NCBI GenBank assembly: GCA_964035545.1
Contig: OZ037765.1
Coordinates: forward strand, 4,709,698 to 4,773,697
Direction: 5' to 3'
Length of the DNA stretch: 64,000 nucleotides
Source of the DNA: Bugula neritina
Lineage: Eukaryota; Bryozoa; Gymnolaemata; Cheilostomatida; Bugulidae
Part shown: one piece after another, positions 50,201 through 59,274 of the stretch
Position numbering within the stretch: position 1 is the stretch's first letter
How the letters are laid out: each line of letters starts with the position of its first letter
Notes under the pieces: generated by a model
The model's input: only the letters and a program-made list of their open reading frames with translations
Told to the model about the DNA's origin: nothing
The model's database searches: none
Translations under genes and position numbers: made by a program

Positions 50201-50807
50201 CATGGATCGATCTCAGCGAGATAGATACATAGAGAGCTGGTGAATTAAAGCAAGTCTCTACAAACCACTGCTCTTTCTTACTAAGAATCTTGCTGACCCA
50301 AACTGCTGCACTATTTAATTTTATTCAAATATGATGAAATGATTACAAAGGAATCTATCAACAGTATTCAGATTTATTGATCTGCTGTAAACTATCTAAT
50401 GAAGTTTAAAGAGTTTGTTATTCACTCGTTACTTCTACATCATATATCCAGCTTTACTGGCGATGTTCAACCTGAAAAAAAAACTTGTACTCTTCACTTT
50501 TTTTAAACCAACTTGAAAACTCGAAACAATATTGGATGAATTTCAGGTGAATGACCAACGACCTATTACCGTAACATCTACTCACACATGTATATATGTA
50601 TATAATCCTGTTATGTTGTAGACTGGAGAAAAGTGTATATACTTGGAGATGATAAGAGACCTTCTGTCCAGCAGTGTAGGCAATGTACATGCTCACAAAG
50701 TGTCAGCTTTGGATACAGTTAGCGAGCATACGAGACACTCCAAGGAGGCAGTGCGCAACTCAGCATTACGCTGCCTTGTTGTACTGGCAGATGTTGCCCG
50801 CAGCTAA
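35847..50807 (+). CDS. Truncated MMS19 paralogue (copy 2, exons 1-11, 482 codons)
   Basis: A tandem copy of the N-terminal half of MMS19. Exons: 35847-35982, 44380-44428, 44588-44771, 45232-45376, 45666-45791, 45896-45978, 47271-47432, 47745-47900, 48401-48458, 48950-49113 and 50622-50807. All splice sites are present and all phases match. Length changes against copy 1 are +66 (exon 1), +21 (exon 6), -3 (exon 8) and +9 (exon 10), every one a multiple of three. Amino-acid divergence is substantial. A TAA at 50805-50807 replaces a lysine codon (AAA) of exon 11; beyond it the copy has an out-of-frame insertion and lacks exons 12-20. The product would keep most of the MMS19 N-terminal HEAT domain but not the C-terminal part known to dock CIA2B/CIAO1. 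A young LTR element sits in intron 1. Either a working truncated paralogue or a recently dead gene. Confidence 0.6.
36051..36737 (-). repeat. 3' LTR of the Gag-Env element
   Basis: 687 bp, TG...CA. By eye it differs from the other LTR at a single base (T versus C near 36,129/42,776). A 73-codon open frame at 36414-36635 is duplicated exactly in the other LTR and is not a gene. Confidence 0.97.
36738..36745 (-). promoter_or_regulatory. Polypurine tract
   Basis: The minus strand reads TTGGGGAGGA immediately before the 3' LTR, the expected place and composition for the plus-strand primer of reverse transcription. Confidence 0.75.
37564..41577 (-). CDS. Gag-Env fusion polyprotein of an LTR retroelement (1,337 residues)
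   Basis: Residues 1-60 are Thr/Ser-rich. Residues 65-180 form a Gln/Glu/Arg-rich coiled coil. Residues 283-440 match a Ty3/Gypsy-type retrotransposon Gag capsid domain (F-GTPGSSWELFLEKW, L-LEGGAYQVF, SAFITGLRPGLK). Residues 495-520 are RG-rich in place of a CCHC knuckle. Basic residues with a furin-like RKRSR run (620-628) are followed by a hydrophobic leader (634-690), then a cysteine-rich ectodomain with many N-x-S/T sites (about 690-1220), a transmembrane segment (about 1235-1258) and a tail of about 80 residues with an acidic run. There are no stops or frameshifts in 4,014 bases. The second half has the layout of an Env glycoprotein; its fusion class is not clear to me. A protease, reverse transcriptase and integrase are absent, so mobility would need enzymes from another element. 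Confidence 0.88.
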   Translation of the reverse strand: MSTGTVTTATTTVTTSVSTITTPGSATNVATGLDTPTLSQDSTREGAHALVELSERRLPMNPHEIAKFYELEYKKLVEEQEKQKDVWRYEQEQWRQYQQTKEHELAEQFQHLEVERQEQARRRYEMEESFEIQRRKFYEEQSAVQEQQQNEFLEREHRLTIQQQKLQQQLEDFRNLTLGQRSTNDANVMPEPTPPPRTRLPPPVTPRKTSRRQLHEQPAPTPTNTTLEFTSSYPHIANQRSPKPHNSPIQSLAETPSEHSIGVADAGKFHNSPIILREPPQNIKFKGTPGSSWELFLEKWEKNIKKLQLSDYQMAQNLPDALEGGAYQVFKAVVAKEPTLAISYKSLRERLCKEFVDSSKLVWNIKMGKKSVLEYYGEFMEAANTQWPDLSLEHKDSVLVSAFITGLRPGLKRHLLSKNPTTVESARKLALKQENVEHQMGDDTQRIVATVNSSDSVQKLEKEVEWLKTLVHNQAKEQRQPQYQQHQQQSQGFGMRNDRGRGGGWRGTTNRGRGRGRYFNQGKPQPYYQSSPRYPHPPAQLPSCPPQPPSHQQPQRNQCSGQQSKTKDYSGTRHINAIESLEGDEFAEALLTQPPQEDIAEESVNSIQTSPNEFISDRKPKRKRSRGRGTGLSTMQTYMLALVAMCMLISVAAATAPVKGTALLGPAVASQTLTSILSVLVLTAVVNALSNTTVFNTTQKAQPQYARYPLVCSSSEVRRPSIHQLNHDFQCDPTPRPNSTHAPTPVKATVYRKNVVEWRTAAYQCTKMLYTISTQISLFTDVKTKKEYHRSLPVSRSECENMVLEKRCNEGALSGSDGAYTTKNKAAGLAYVWCCKWHHFEVKQCSYISASVYKTFGKSSFESTAGDVSHCNSYSDGYCKLRDQSMLIWETEREANCPYEEWYEVEGSFLDGYFVSDQEDLALTFRKNPFENITTCDGKSGTMSDQGLLVVFNTSDLFNTTLTQHVEKAPGLEWDRRSRLSPAYAVMDAIAQSLEVQILGIESKLYWTSYQYTCKNIVQVLKTVALLAEQHATSTARYLLGVSNIRAESGPGFLKIYPCTEIKSYKMLPMSENNCTMFIPVELELSGETHTGFMDPMDNIIHTQSAQAPCTSKPAIAFRMNDELFWYNQDGTVEKVNLGEDLSLPGISLGAHPLKIHETIYSRAHHLSWPDLSAHSDLNELLATLSRQKQVLEAMGIQSNRHVSFKNNVIESKENLIGNSWFAFLFGGHVASAFELWTLISNCLVTILSIALLGIFLYNRCCQRRRNIVAAIDIEDTEDTSDNDVEAGEQDGFLDASDQTSFTEFVDMVEVDTRPTPSAPSPASSIQQYRPLYPKLQ
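42679..42694 (-). promoter_or_regulatory. Candidate primer-binding site
   Basis: Three bases inside the 5' LTR the minus strand reads TGGAGGAGGCACTGGC, beginning with the TGG that pairs with a tRNA CCA end. I cannot name the tRNA. Confidence 0.55.
42698..43384 (-). repeat. 5' LTR of the Gag-Env element
   Basis: 687 bp, the same length as its partner and nearly identical to it; flanked on its outer side by ATGT matching the other side of the element. Confidence 0.97.
46102..46138. repeat. (TA)n tract in copy 2 intron 6
   Basis: A pure TA run. A second run at 47,204-47,236 lies about 35 bases before the exon 7 acceptor of copy 2. The rest of this 1.3-kb intron (45,979-47,270) holds nothing I recognise. 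Confidence 0.9.
49160..50320. mobile_element. Inserted segment with repeated TTTCCATG / ATCGATCT words
   Basis: Intron 10 is 343 bp in copy 1 but 1,508 bp in copy 2, the extra 1.2 kb lying here. Between 49,515 and 50,225 the palindrome-bearing word ATCGATCT occurs at least six times, usually just after TTTCCATG, and similar blocks (CTTTCCATG-ATCGATCTSAG) stand near both ends. No protein is encoded. A non-autonomous transposon is the likely source, but no target duplication or clear inverted termini could be fixed. Confidence 0.4.
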
Positions 50808-50881
50808 CTACAAGAAGTCTGTCAGCCATTGTTACTTGTTAGACGTGGTCACGAATTCTGAGTCTATCTCTGTAAGGTAAT

Positions 50882-51105
50882 TTGTACTGTCAGTGTGGTA
50901 CTAGTAGTAGTACTAGTAATAGTAGTGGTAGGAGTAGTAGTGGTAGTAGTAGTAATAGTAGTAGCAGTAGTACTAGTGGTAGTAGTAGTAATAGTAGTAG
51001 CAGTAGTACTAGTGGTAGTAGTAGTAGTAGAAGTACTAGTGGTAGTAGTAATAGTGGTAGTAGTAGTAGGAGTAATAGTAGTAGTGGTAGTAGTAATAAT
51101 CACAA
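50882..51105. repeat. GTA/GTG trinucleotide-like tract after copy 2 exon 11
   Basis: Homologous to the tract at 25,030 in copy 1 but about 60 bases longer and more regular, with repeated GTAGTAGTAATAGTAG words. Confidence 0.9.
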
Positions 51106-51138
51106 TACTAACAATCAGGTAATCCAGTGCATTGAGTG

Positions 51139-51190
51139 ATGTGTGTTTTCAATTCTAGGTGCATGGTCAACAATAGACACATAAGTTATC
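51139..51190 (+). pseudogene. MMS19 exon 21 remnant ending copy 2
   Basis: TGTGTTTTCAATTCTAG followed by GTGCATGGTC is the acceptor and start of MMS19 exon 21, placed directly after the exon 11 repeat tract. Copy 2 therefore lost exons 12-20 by one or more deletions. The downstream frame does not match the normal end. Confidence 0.75.
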
Positions 51191-51817
51191 ACTGTTTACT
51201 TTCACTCATTGTAATATTTTCATTTTTTTACAATTTTCAGAACTATAAGTATTTTTTCCCCATTAATCATAGTTGCATTGATTAAACTTTTTGATAGACC
51301 GATTCACCTTTTCTAGTTTTGATCTGGAAATATTAGAGTAATTTTCATGATGGCTGTTCACTTTTAGTTCCTATTTTGTACACTTGTAAAAAGTTAATCA
51401 ATAAATTTCTTGCTCACTCTTGATTCATTATTTATACTTGAAAATAAAATTGTGTCTAAAGTTTCAATAAACTTTTCTTTTCAATTAAGAAGCTTAAAAC
51501 CACTCATTTGGTAATAGAAAACTCAATATTGGATATGAGAACATAACTCTTAGTGCGGGTGTGGAAAACTGTATTTTTCACTTGGCTGATTACAATTTTT
51601 TAACAAAATATGCTGTCAACAACTATTAATTTTGTAGAGTAAAAGTTATTGTTTGTATAGTTGCTAGTATATTGAGTAGTAGAGTTGTTGGTGTGATTGG
51701 TAGTGATATATAGTACAATGCTGTCACTATAGTATATAGTATACAGTTACTATAGTTGATAGCATACAGTTGCTAGTATAAGTGTTAGTCCTATGATTGA
51801 GCACAAAGGGTGACTCG

Positions 51818-51975
51818 TTACTCAATCGGCTGACTATTTAGAGGCCTCAATTTCACTGGTGATTCATAACTTGTAATCCACACGATGAGCCCAACCAAGC
51901 TGGTCACATATGCCACTGCTACCACCATGATGAAAGCCCACGTGCTTATTACGGGCCTGTCACTCTCCGCTCTTC
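51818..51975 (-). CDS. Orphan last exon encoding a transmembrane C-terminus
   Basis: On the minus strand, after a pyrimidine-rich acceptor (TTTTTTTGAG), an open 52-codon exon encodes a polar lead, a hydrophobic span (WAFIMVVAVAYVTSLVGLIV) and a short tail PVKLRPLNSQPIE ending in TAA. GC content and codon pattern stand out from the AT-rich surroundings. It does not belong to MMS19 (opposite strand). I do not recognise the family, and I found no clear upstream exon to its right. It may be the last exon of a gene broken by the MMS19 rearrangements. Confidence 0.4.
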
Positions 51976-52506
51976 CTCAAAAAAAGGAGACTATGCTAAA
52001 ATTTATCTTTCAACGTAGCATGTATTATGTTTGAGCAAAGCTGTTGGTCATTTCACCAATTTTCAGTTCATATATAAAATTCACATTAAGCCTGCAGAAA
52101 ATAAGTCAGCAAATACTAAAAAATAGTAATATTTTCCTAAAAAATATTTTCTATAAGTTGTGTTGTGTCAACTATAACATTATATCATACATATAATATT
52201 ATTATACTATATATGTTTTAACCAAAATATTTTAAGAGTTGATGCTAAAGAAAGTTAAAAATTTGAATGAATTATTTCTGCTTAAGTTCAACAAAGTTGC
52301 TGGTTGAAATAGTCAACACTTGCATATTCAGTTCAATACCATCTCATCTGTATTGTATCGTAGCATTATTGCTATACAGGTTTTAAGAGATAAAGCTTTG
52401 TAAAACTTTTTTGATGAAAAATTAATGTTTTGGACTCTCTCTTTACTAAGGAAAGAACATACCTGCCATACTTCCATTACTACAGACCAAAATACACGCA
52501 CTTCCT

Positions 52507-53328
52507 ATGTGCTTTTCAAGACAAGAAAAGCCGCCTGAACTTCATGACAACATACTTAAAGTTTTACAACAAGACTTTGAAACGGAAAACACAAGCCTTT
52601 CTATAGATGATAGAAAGTTAGAGAACGAAATCCACAAGAATGAAGCTGGATTTATAGCTTTGCCACTCCCATTGAAAACACTTCTACAATCTGCTAAATC
52701 ATCTAGAGCAGTTGCACTTCACCGGTTCAGCGAGTACAGGAAACAGTATACTGGTTTTATGATAAGTATCATTGACAGAGGTGAAGCAGAGCTTATACCA
52801 CAATTAGAAAAGGGAGAAGGATGATATTTACCTAACTTCATCCTAAAAAGCCTAACAAGATTAGAGTCGTTTTTGAGGCAAGTGCTAAAGCTAATGGCAT
52901 ATACCTCAAGGACCATCTACTTGAAGGACCAGCACATATGAACAGTTTGCATTAAAAAACTATATTATGTTATGTTATTATGGAATAATATTATATTTCA
53001 CAATTTTTATGTTGAACCGAAAAGCCATAGAAACTACCTTAAGTTTTTCTGGTTTTCTGAAGGGAAAGTAGTAGAATATCAAATGAGAGTGCAATTATCT
53101 CCAGCATGGGTTAAGACATCTTGCTGCTACTAGTGGAAACAATGATGTCCAAAGATTCATTCACAACATTTTTTATATCGACAATGGTTTTGTGGGTGTA
53201 AGTGGTGCAAAATTAGCCCAGCAGCTTATTCAGGAAGCAGTGAAAACTTGTAGCTGTGGTGGACTTCGACTTCACGAGTGTGTTTCTAACAGTTCAGAAG
53301 CTCTACAACAATTACCAGAATCTGAAAA
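52507..53328 (+). pseudogene. BEL/Pao retrotransposon pol relic
   Basis: A 106-codon open stretch resembles the BEL/Pao segment before the reverse transcriptase (IHKNEAGFIALPLPL, ALHRFSEYRKQYTGFM, GEAELIP). After a stop and a frameshift, KIRVVFEASAKANGIYLKDH matches reverse transcriptase motifs, and further on FIHNIFYIDNGFV carries the polymerase box with YIDN where the family has YVDD. Internal stops, deletions and the changed active site make it dead. The right junction at about 53,328 passes straight into MMS19 intron 7 sequence. Confidence 0.8.
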
Positions 53329-53589
53329 CTATCAATTTGGTGCGATTTGTTCATGTTTTTTTATGTTTATTCATGCAGGCAGACTGCTGTAAAGTATTCA
53401 ACTCTGAACACCTTAGACCTTTTACCAATATTATGACACAGCAATTGTTACGGGAAGCCATGCTCTCAAGTAGAACTGAGGAGCTGGCACTAGAGGCTAT
53501 CTCTGCCATCTGCAGCTGTTTAGCCAAACCGGTAGGTAATTGTTGGGACATGAGCTTGGAAAGCTTGTTGAATAATTACAGCTTTACTT

Positions 53590-54300
53590 GTATTATTACA
53601 GCTATGTTAGCTACATTATGGTTTTTTTTTCTATTGGGATGCAATGATTTTGGCTACTGCAAAATAGCTATCTTTTTAAACTGTTATGAAAGCTATTCAT
53701 TCTCTTTTCTTTCAGTCTGCGATAATAAACATACATCTATATATTGAAACACAGCAGTAATCATAAAAATATTCTTATGATTTAATTTTTTTCATCAAGC
53801 AGTCACTGAATTTTCGTTGCATTATTTAAATTGATGCTTATATGGTTGTGGTTTCTAAAAACGAGAGAAAAATTAGAAGCTTGGAAACGTAGCGATTAAA
53901 AGATATATCTTTATTCTCAGTCTTTAGTCCGCCATTTTTAAACTTTCTTAGACTTGAAACTTGCAACATATAAGGAGTTATAATATACAGTAAAATGTAG
54001 CTGCAGGTTAATGTACATTATGCTTTTCTCTATTGTGATACAATGATTCTCGCTACTGCAAAATAGCTGACTTTGTAGAACGTATAAAACTCATCACTTT
54101 TCATTATTCATTCTCTTTTCTTTCAGTCTGTGGTAATGAGCATACATCTATATATTAAAACACAGCAGTAATATGAAAATAGTTTTATGTTTTACCTTCT
54201 TCATCAAGTAGTGACTGCATTTTCGTTGCATATTATGCAAATTGATGCTTATATGGTTGTGGTTTCTAACAAGCTTGGAAACATAGCGATTAAAAGATAT
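53590..54300. repeat. Tandem duplication of intron 8 sequence inside copy 3
   Basis: A block of about 260 bases (words GCTACTGCAAAATAGCT, TTCATTCTCTTTTCTTTCAG, GCTTATATGGTTGTGGTTTC) present once in copy 1 (about 23,020-23,290) occurs twice here, the second copy more diverged. Confidence 0.75.
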
Positions 54301-54802
54301 ATCTGCATTCTCAGTTGAGTTTTATGATGGTAAGTCTGTCGTGTGCTATTTTTAAATTTTCTTAGACTTGAAACTAGTGAAATAAAAGTTAGTCTTGGAA
54401 AGAAATTATGTTTGATTTACTGCTCACAAAATTTATTTGCGTGTTGTAAGGTAGACGTTAAATTGTTTCAAATTTCCTTGTTGTGACTACTAAGTTGTTG
54501 AACCTGTTTTGTTGGATCCTCTCTGTTATGTTACAGATTGATGGAGTCACTGTGTACACAGATGTTGATGACTTCTGTACATCATAAGAGATCTTTTGTC
54601 CAGCAGTGTAGGCAATGTATATTCTCACAAAGTGTCAGCTTTGGATACGGTCATCGAGCATATGAGACACTCCAAGGAGGCAGTGTGTGAGTCAGCGTTA
54701 CGCTGCCTTGCTGAACTGGCAGATGCTGCCGGCAGCAAACTATATGAAGTCACGCAGCCATTGTTAGACATGGCCACCAATTCTGAGTCTACTGCTCTAA
54801 GG

Positions 54803-55020
54803 TAATTTGTACTGTCAGTGTGGTACTGATGATAGTACTGGTAGCAGTAGTACTAGTGGTAGGAGTAATAGTGGTAGTGGTAGTAGTAGTAATACTAGTG
54901 GTAGTAGTAGTTGTGGTGGTAGTCATAGTAATAGTAATAGCGGTAGTGGTAGTAGCGGAAGCAACAGCAGTACTAGCAGCAGTAGTAATAATAGTAGTAC
55001 TAGCAGTAAAATTAGTTAAG
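54803..55020. repeat. GTA/GTG trinucleotide-like tract after copy 3 exon 11
   Basis: The third homologous copy of the tract that follows exon 11, with its own unit pattern (GGTAGTAGTAGTTGTGGTGG and AGCAGTAGTA stretches). Confidence 0.9.
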
Positions 55021-56637
55021 GTAGTAGAAGTCTTATTAGTCATAGGACCAGCTGCAGAATTTTAATTCATGATAGCGGCATCATTTACTAGGCATGAAAC
55101 TCAGTAGTAGGAGTTGTCTTCTGCCGCCAGGTCACTACTCTAATGTGTTTTGTATGTAGAAATACGTCCAGCCTTTGCCTAGCTGCTCTCTGTAAGCACA
55201 ATGAAGAGGCCAGAGATGAAGTGATATATAAAGCCCTTCGCTCACCTCTCGTAGAGGTTCATACATTGGAGTTGTCTACTCTGAATATTCTAGATGCTAT
55301 AGTCGCACAATGCAGCTCTGATGTACGTCTGTATGTGCTAACGCAGCTACACATCTCCTTTGAACAGTGTCCACCAGGTAAAATCTTGTTTTACCTCATT
55401 TGTTTTCTCCTGCAACTAAATTAAACTGAGGAAGCTTAAAATAACTTTTTGTTATAATCAACAAAACTGAGTGTTACTTCCCTCACTATATTTGTAGTCC
55501 TCTAGGGTTAAAGGATAAGTTCAATTCTACTTTCAACATGCTTATAAAAGTAGTTCTCCTTTGCTAATTTTAACTGTTCATCCAAATGTTGAAGTTGTAT
55601 GCCCTCTTCAGAGTTCAATTGTAAATGAATAATATTTAACTGTTCAATTTAATAAAACCATACAGTTTGTAACTGATTCATCTTTCAAATAAGTTCTTCG
55701 TTTTTCAACATACCTGCTGTGTAGTTGTTGTGAGCTATTGGTATGAAATACTGATAACTACAGGTTATATTGGTAAGCATACTCATCATTCTATTACTGT
55801 CCACTGCTACTAACTAACTGTTTGCAGCAAGTACGCATCTCCTCACTGAAGTGTCTAGCCACCATGTCTAAACTGACCACCCTCCTCATCGTACCTCACA
55901 TGAACTCTGTCATCAAGCAACTCCTTCCTGCCCTTGATGATAAGAAACGTCTAGTCAGAAAAGAAGCTGTCAAAACTAGAAATATTTGGTAAGATTTTAT
56001 CATTACACTCTCCTATTTCCCCACTTCGTCATCAACTTAATGTTTTCATTAATATTGAGGTGCAGTAGGTTCATTTCTTGTTGGTCGCCTTGTGCTCTTT
56101 TTTAAAATGCACAAATATGGATATTGTTGTTATATAAAAGACACTTTAAGCTGAATTTACCAAACTGTATGTGGGTGTGTAGTGTAATAAACTATTTTCA
56201 CGTTTCCAAGTATCTAAAAATCTAGGTCTATTTCAATATTAACAATCAATTTATTCCATGTTTGTTACTTTAGTAGTTGTGTGTTTTCAATTCTAGGTGC
56301 ATGGTTAGAGATGGAAATGAATCTCACTGAAGAGAATTTTTCTAATTGTTACCAAATTAATACTTTGGGTGAACAAATGTACTGACTTTGGTAAAGTAAA
56401 AACTCATAAACGGCATGGCTACCTCCAAACAGAAGCAACTACTGCTTCCAGTAAAATTACGTTACCACTAATAAACCCTAAAATTGCTTCACCCACTTGA
56501 TCTGTGCCTAATTTATTTATAATTATGACATTATCTTGGGCCTAAAATTTTTTGAAAACACATTCACAAGTATAAAACATTAGAACAAAGTTTTCCAATT
56601 ACTATTTTAGAAAACGAAGTGTCGGAAATGTTGAGTA

Positions 56638-58355
56638 CCGTAAAATGGGGTAACATTGGCCGTTTTGAGACAAATTTTGGGTGTCATATGAAAGGATTAC
56701 AATATTCTTTAAAATTTTTGGATGCTAAATGAAGCTTATCAACATATGCACTAAATGAAAGAACCTTTTGCAGTTTGGGACTGCTAGATCTCCTGTGGTA
56801 TTAAAAAAAGTAGGTGGCCAAAGTTACCCTATTTTCGGGGTAACTTTGGCCGGTGTCGTTATTCTCCATGTAGCTAAAGTTAGCAGCACTTGGAGCTTTT
56901 TTAGCCAGTTAGAAATTAAAGAACAACATTATTCAACTTCATTACTACAAAAAAAAATTATTTTAGACAAAATGCAAGCTATAATAGTGTAATTATTGCA
57001 TTGAAACCACAGCTATTCGACGTACATTGTTATTAAGTGTAAAAACTTTTGTATATGTATAAAAAATCAGGTATTTTGCTGGCAACATTGAATAAATCAC
57101 TGTACAAGTTCAAATTTCATTGAATTTAATTTTAAATTCAAGTATGCCCTTTCAAACTATAGGCTGTAACAGTTGTCTGTAGATTTTTTAAATAATGCGT
57201 AATGTCTTCAGAATTAACTGTTGCCCATTCCGGTGCTATGTTTTGGCACAACCTGTGAGACAAGCTATCTTTATGTCTTGACATAAAACTGAGACTCCAG
57301 TGATCTTGAGGGTAGTTGCTTTTGAAATGTTGCACTCTTCTCTCACATTTGTCAAAATAGGTCTTGACTATTATTCGAAAGTCTGTTTTATCTAATGGAA
57401 AGCCCCATTGAGCCAGCTTTGTAGTAGGTATGGTCAACAATGGCTACCTCCTCTACTTGTGAAAACACAGTTTGGCGTCCAGGCTTCAGCTTGTGTCTTC
57501 ATGCGGCTCTGTTTTGTAGTGTTCCTTTAGTAATATCATATTTCTAGCCACTTCTTGTCAAGACTTTCCAGCTGCCAATTCTTGTGAATAAAGCAAAACC
57601 AATGATCTCCTCAGATATGCCATATCTTGGAGATATTACTTTTCTTTAATATTTTCTGAGTATAATTGTCTTGAAAAATACATTTTACAATGCATGGTCA
57701 AATTCTTAAATAAAAAAAAACATTAAACACAAAATTGCTGTCTGGGAACAAAAATGTATAATTCCCCATGTAATTATTTCATATTTCGGACTCTAAGTTG
57801 TTTCAAATATATAACTAGAGCATTGGGTATAGGTGAATCAAATGATTGTGCCTTTAGAGAGTAATGTACTATGTGTCTGAAGGAACAGAAAATTCGCAGC
57901 GCTGCCAGAAACCTACTTTGGAGTACCATTTAGTCATGGCCAAAGTTACCCCAAATTCGTCAAAAATTGTACACAGTGAATTCAAGACACATATTTTAAT
58001 TTTGAATTTCAATTTATTTACCTAAATTACAAATATCCTGGTTAAATACTTACCAAAGTTCTTTAATACAAAAAAGAAAATGAGTCCAGCTTTTCTAATG
58101 CCTTCAAATAAATTAAAGTTGGACAGCGCTGAAAATCTTGTTGTCAAACAGGAAATTGAAAATGGCTGACAGCAAGAAGCAGCAAATAAGTATATGAATT
58201 ATTTTTCAGGAATAGGATGCACCAATCTGCAGTCAGTGCATATATACAATTAAAATATCTTTAGACTTCATAGATATAGCACCAGCTACATTTTAAACAT
58301 TTTTTCCAAAGTGGCCAAAGTTACCCCAAGTGGCTAAAGTTACCCCATTTTACGG
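56638..58355. mobile_element. Pogo-like DNA transposon, 1,718 bp, TA target duplication
   Basis: Inverted ends CCGTAAAATGGGGTAAC (left) and GTTACCCCATTTTACGG (right) are flanked by TA (56636-56637 and 58356-58357). The undisturbed target, TGTTGAGTAGTTAAAAC, is present at about 61,993-62,009, and a diverged empty site lies near 31,350. The word GGGGTAACTTTGGCC and its complement recur inside (about 56,838, 57,948, 58,315), likely transposase-binding subterminal repeats. The encoded transposase is decayed. Confidence 0.88.
57138..57632 (-). pseudogene. Pogo-type transposase N-terminal (HTH) fragment
   Basis: The best-preserved frame (57440-57138) has LAQWGFPLDKTDFRIIVKTY, then DHWSLSFMSRHKDSLSHRL, the CENP-B/pogo-type DNA-binding signature. 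Upstream, in broken frames, KYDITKGTLQNR and a GRQTVFSQVEE-like block give the first helix-turn-helix. There is no DDE catalytic domain in the element, and stops interrupt the frame. Confidence 0.75.
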
Positions 58356-58424
58356 TAGTTAAAACTTTTTATTAGCAAAACTGAATTTTCAGCTATAAAA
58401 CTTTTTAATCAAAATTCTGAGGCT

Positions 58425-58735
58425 CTACACTCATAAAATAAAAATTATGATACTAAAAGAAAGCGAAAGTCTGAACCTCTGCAGCCTTCTTTTCATCAGT
58501 TCTAACACATTCATTACTTTCACTTCTTGCCCTATGCTTTTATTATTTTTGTGTTCTTCGAGAGTAATTCCTAGGCAGTAACACGGCATTCTCATCTCCC
58601 ACACTAGCTTTTTTCGCAAGGTAATCAGTCACTGGCCATGTTTCAGCTTTGTACAGTAGCACCGGTCGTATCACTGTCTTGTAAATGAGCACCTTTTGTT
58701 TTTTTGGGACATTCTGGTCACATAAACATCACTGT
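58425..58735 (-). mobile_element. Non-LTR reverse transcriptase tail, copy B
   Basis: A copy of the 3' part of the fragment at 31,590 (EMRMPCYCLGITLEEH, LELMKRRLQ), with the middle deleted. It is nearly identical to the copy at 62,070-62,370. Confidence 0.75.
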
Positions 58736-59170
58736 TTATGCCAATGCTTTTGTTTTCACAATGCCTTGATGTGACTTGTGTATTTTTTGCAAAATTTCTG
58801 TTTGTTTTGACATTGATACTATCAGCTTTGAACCAGCAAATAGAAATTCATCACAAATTCTAATTTTATTACGCCATGGCCAATATTTTCTCTGAGCAAA
58901 ACTACATGATTTTTCATCTGGAGGCCATCTATTAATTACAATCAGTTTGAGTGCCTGTAATTCTCCGTCTTTTAAAACTGCTTGTTTGTATTTTACTTTA
59001 GCTTTATCAGAACAAAATATGACTTTAGGCAAATTTTTCATAGAAAGAAATTCAGCAACATTTACAAATGTCCCTACATTGGGCTAGGATGCTTTACTTA
59101 GCATATCTTTGTTCACCTGCCTGGGATCTAAACTAAGTCCTATTTGACTGTTGAGCTTTTTGTCATTACA
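58736..59170 (-). pseudogene. Ty3/Gypsy pol relic (integrase zinc-binding region), copy A
   Basis: The minus strand encodes KDGELQALKLIVINRWP, KYWPWRNKIRICDEFLFAG and EILQKIHKSHQGIVKTK, the segment leading into the integrase HHCC domain of Ty3/Gypsy elements (family form HxGHxGxxK). It is followed upstream by part of the reverse transcriptase start (LSLDPRQVNK). Pieces are missing between these parts. Confidence 0.75.
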
Positions 59171-59274
59171 GCGAGTGAACCCAAACCCAAAGTGTAAAAT
59201 TTTCAGACTGTCTAATGATTGTCGTGAGACTTAACTTAAACTCAGCTGCTTCTACAATAAAGAAACTGCAAAAA

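Larger units (their letters stand above)
53379..56330 (+). pseudogene. MMS19 copy 3, rearranged
   Basis: Contains exon 8 (53379-53531), exon 9 fused straight into the middle of exon 11 (54537-54801), exon 12 (55160-55377), exon 20 (55828-55988) and exon 21 (56297-56330). Exon 10, the first part of exon 11 and exons 13-19 are missing. The exon 9/11 fusion creates TAA at once (54585-54587), and exon 12 (phase 1) cannot join exon 20 (phase 0) in frame. Sequence identity to copy 1 is much higher than for copy 2, so this copy is younger. Confidence 0.85.

Noticed and set aside
53379-56330. Copy 3 of MMS19 as a working gene
   Set aside because: The exon 9/11 fusion gives an immediate stop, and exon 12 cannot join exon 20 in frame.
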